Assembly (NCBI GenBank): GCA_015060165.1
Contig: SUZC01000009.1
Coordinates: forward strand, 22,344-86,343
DNA from: Rikenellaceae bacterium
GTDB lineage: Bacteria; Bacteroidota; Bacteroidia; Bacteroidales; Rikenellaceae
DNA length: 64,000 nucleotides
Reading direction: 5' to 3'
Numbering within the stretch: position 1 is the first letter of the stretch; every line of letters begins with the position of its first letter. Of the stretch, positions 62,892 through 64,000 are shown piece by piece. The notes beneath the pieces were generated by a model. The model was not told the origin of the DNA, did no database searches, and was given only the letters and a program-made list of their open reading frames with translations. The position numbers were made by a program, and so were the translations under genes.

Positions 62892-64000
62892 TTAGCAATC
62901 CTCGCCATACAATGTAAGCTCAGACAAGCAACCAATTGTACCCTTACCATTGAAGTCAGTGATACACTTGAAGCGCAAGTACTGGAACTCACGAGTAAAG
63001 TCAACATCAGCAGGATACATCCAGAACTCGTGACCGTCGATTGCAGCCTGAGTAGCCTCAGCATCAGTTGCTGGCTTCTCGATTGTATAACGGCCTACCA
63101 ACTCCCAATCATCCAAGATACCGTCAGCAGGAGTTGAGTCGTTTGAAATCCAGATATCAAATGTCTTAGGACCATACTGCTTGTAGAGGTAGTCATAACG
63201 CTGCCATACTCGCATACGGCTGATCTTAATCTTACGACCCATGTTGATGAAGTAAGAGAAAGGATAACCACCATTCTCAGTAAATCCTGAGTGGAAGAAG
63301 CTGTTCATACCCTTCTTACGATCCTCACCTGTGTCAGTTACACCATCCCAGAACTTGTGGATAGAACCATCGTAACGGTACTCCATTGCGTTCTTCATTG
63401 AGTCCAAGCGATACATACCAAGGTGATCAGCATCAGGCTTAGAACCAGCCCAGTAGCTACCGTAAAGCAAGTTATCGCTCAAGAATGACCAAGTATCCTT
63501 AGCCAACTCGTAGTCAGTCATAGAAGTGATTGTACCATAGTCTACAACCTCAGTTGCGTTGTCATACTGGTCACGAACGTGCATCTTGATGCTGTAAGGA
63601 ATAGCCTCCAAATCAGTGATCATCAACTTATCCTCAGCCAACTTAGATGTGAAGATACGAGTAGCCTTACGGCCAGAACCGTCCTGAGCCTCGATGTCAA
63701 CGTAAACGTCAACAGACTCCATTGCAGGGTTCTGCAACTCAACTACGATACCTGCGAAACCCTTACGAGGAGTCAATGTAGCAGCCACAGCAACTACGTT
63801 AGGCTCCATAGGAGTTACAGAGAGGATGTAAGGCTCAGACTCATTTGCAAAGTAGTCGCAAGAGTAAAGCCTAACATCGTAAGGCTTAACTGAACCAAAA
63901 CCTGAGATAGACAAACTGTCAGTATAAACTGAGCTTGAGCGAGAGATAACCTGACCATTGTCAAGTGTATACTCAGCACGTACATAGAGGAAGTCCTCGT
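62892..64000 (-). CDS. DUF5000/DUF5126-like surface protein, 5' end outside window
   Basis: A minus-strand gene open to the window edge, so only its C-terminal part (about 368 residues) is seen. It has beta-rich repeats and, in the last 150 residues, a discoidin-like (F5/8 C) carbohydrate-binding domain: SFFHSGFTENGGYPFSYFI, RMRVWQR, KTFDIWISNDS and QYLRFKCI. This matches the DUF4959/5126/5000 proteins placed next to DUF4998 lipoproteins in SusC/D-type loci. The true start and signal lie beyond 64000. Confidence 0.75.
   Translation of the reverse strand, partial: EDFLYVRAEYTLDNGQVISRSSSVYTDSLSISGFGSVKPYDVRLYSCDYFANESEPYILSVTPMEPNVVAVAATLTPRKGFAGIVVELQNPAMESVDVYVDIEAQDGSGRKATRIFTSKLAEDKLMITDLEAIPYSIKMHVRDQYDNATEVVDYGTITSMTDYELAKDTWSFLSDNLLYGSYWAGSKPDADHLGMYRLDSMKNAMEYRYDGSIHKFWDGVTDTGEDRKKGMNSFFHSGFTENGGYPFSYFINMGRKIKISRMRVWQRYDYLYKQYGPKTFDIWISNDSTPADGILDDWELVGRYTIEKPATDAEATQAAIDGHEFWMYPADVDFTREFQYLRFKCITDFNGKGTIGCLSELTLYGEDC

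Noticed and set aside
1..64000. CRISPR arrays, prophage, transposase or integrase genes
   Set aside because: No regularly spaced direct repeats and no matching protein motifs were seen on either strand.

Overview
The window looks like chromosomal DNA of a Bacteroidota, most likely order Bacteroidales. The evidence is: promoters of the TTTG-N17-21-TAnnTTTG type in front of many genes, start codons without Shine-Dalgarno sequences, many lipoproteins and outer-membrane barrels, Bat (aerotolerance) proteins, a GxGYxYP protein, DUF4886/DUF4998-type lipoproteins next to what appears to be the end of a SusC/D-type locus, and a B12-dependent ribonucleotide reductase. An Alistipes/Rikenellaceae-like host is my guess only. 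I see no insertion sequence, phage, integrase or CRISPR array. The region is mostly housekeeping genes mixed with export and glycan-use genes.

Layout. 0.2-4 kb: nrdJ, ridA and a META-domain lipoprotein, with ridA and the META gene fired by back-to-back promoters. 4-11 kb: a six-gene minus-strand run (CstA-type carrier, helical-repeat protein, exported alpha/beta hydrolase, exported ferredoxin-aldo/keto reductase, membrane polyferredoxin, exported phosphoesterase). 11-19 kb: tRNA-Thr, tRNA-Ser, queD-polA, two glycosyltransferase-like genes, a FAD oxidoreductase and tRNA-Leu, whose 3' end is copied in inverted orientation behind its own terminator. 19-31 kb: a small barrel protein, GH36 alpha-galactosidase plus GxGYxYP lipoprotein, rmuC plus a small pyrophosphatase-like gene, a ROK regulator with a GNAT enzyme, an exported esterase and a GH78-like glycosidase. 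31-38 kb: DUF4435 protein, SUI1/YciH, a large metalloprotease-propeller-barrel protein and a GH57/38-like exported enzyme. 38-46.9 kb: PBP1A, asd, class I fumarase, batD-batE-recR. 47-50.4 kb: ECF sigma factor, probable anti-sigma factor, barrel protein, DUF4252-like protein and a DUF4886 SGNH enzyme, then a roughly 300-bp island of nested inverted repeats. 50.7-58 kb: clpB, glpT, glpD and a divergent DeoR regulator. 58-61.7 kb: dnaX, tyrS, folB. 62-64 kb: a DUF4998 lipoprotein and the 3' part of a DUF5000-like protein running off the edge.

Best leads. (1) dnaX carries a run of 11 A at codons 362-365. A one-base slip in either direction meets a stop within six codons, exactly at the end of the clamp-loader part, so a gamma form made by slippage is predicted. 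(2) The 50379-50674 island has matching terminal inverted repeats and several internal hairpins, and looks like a mobile non-coding element or a structured RNA. (3) The 4-11 kb operon pairs an exported iron-sulfur aldo/keto reductase with a membrane polyferredoxin, which suggests an envelope redox pathway. (4) The protein at 32442-35429 joins an HExxH protease, a propeller-like middle and a beta-barrel in one chain.
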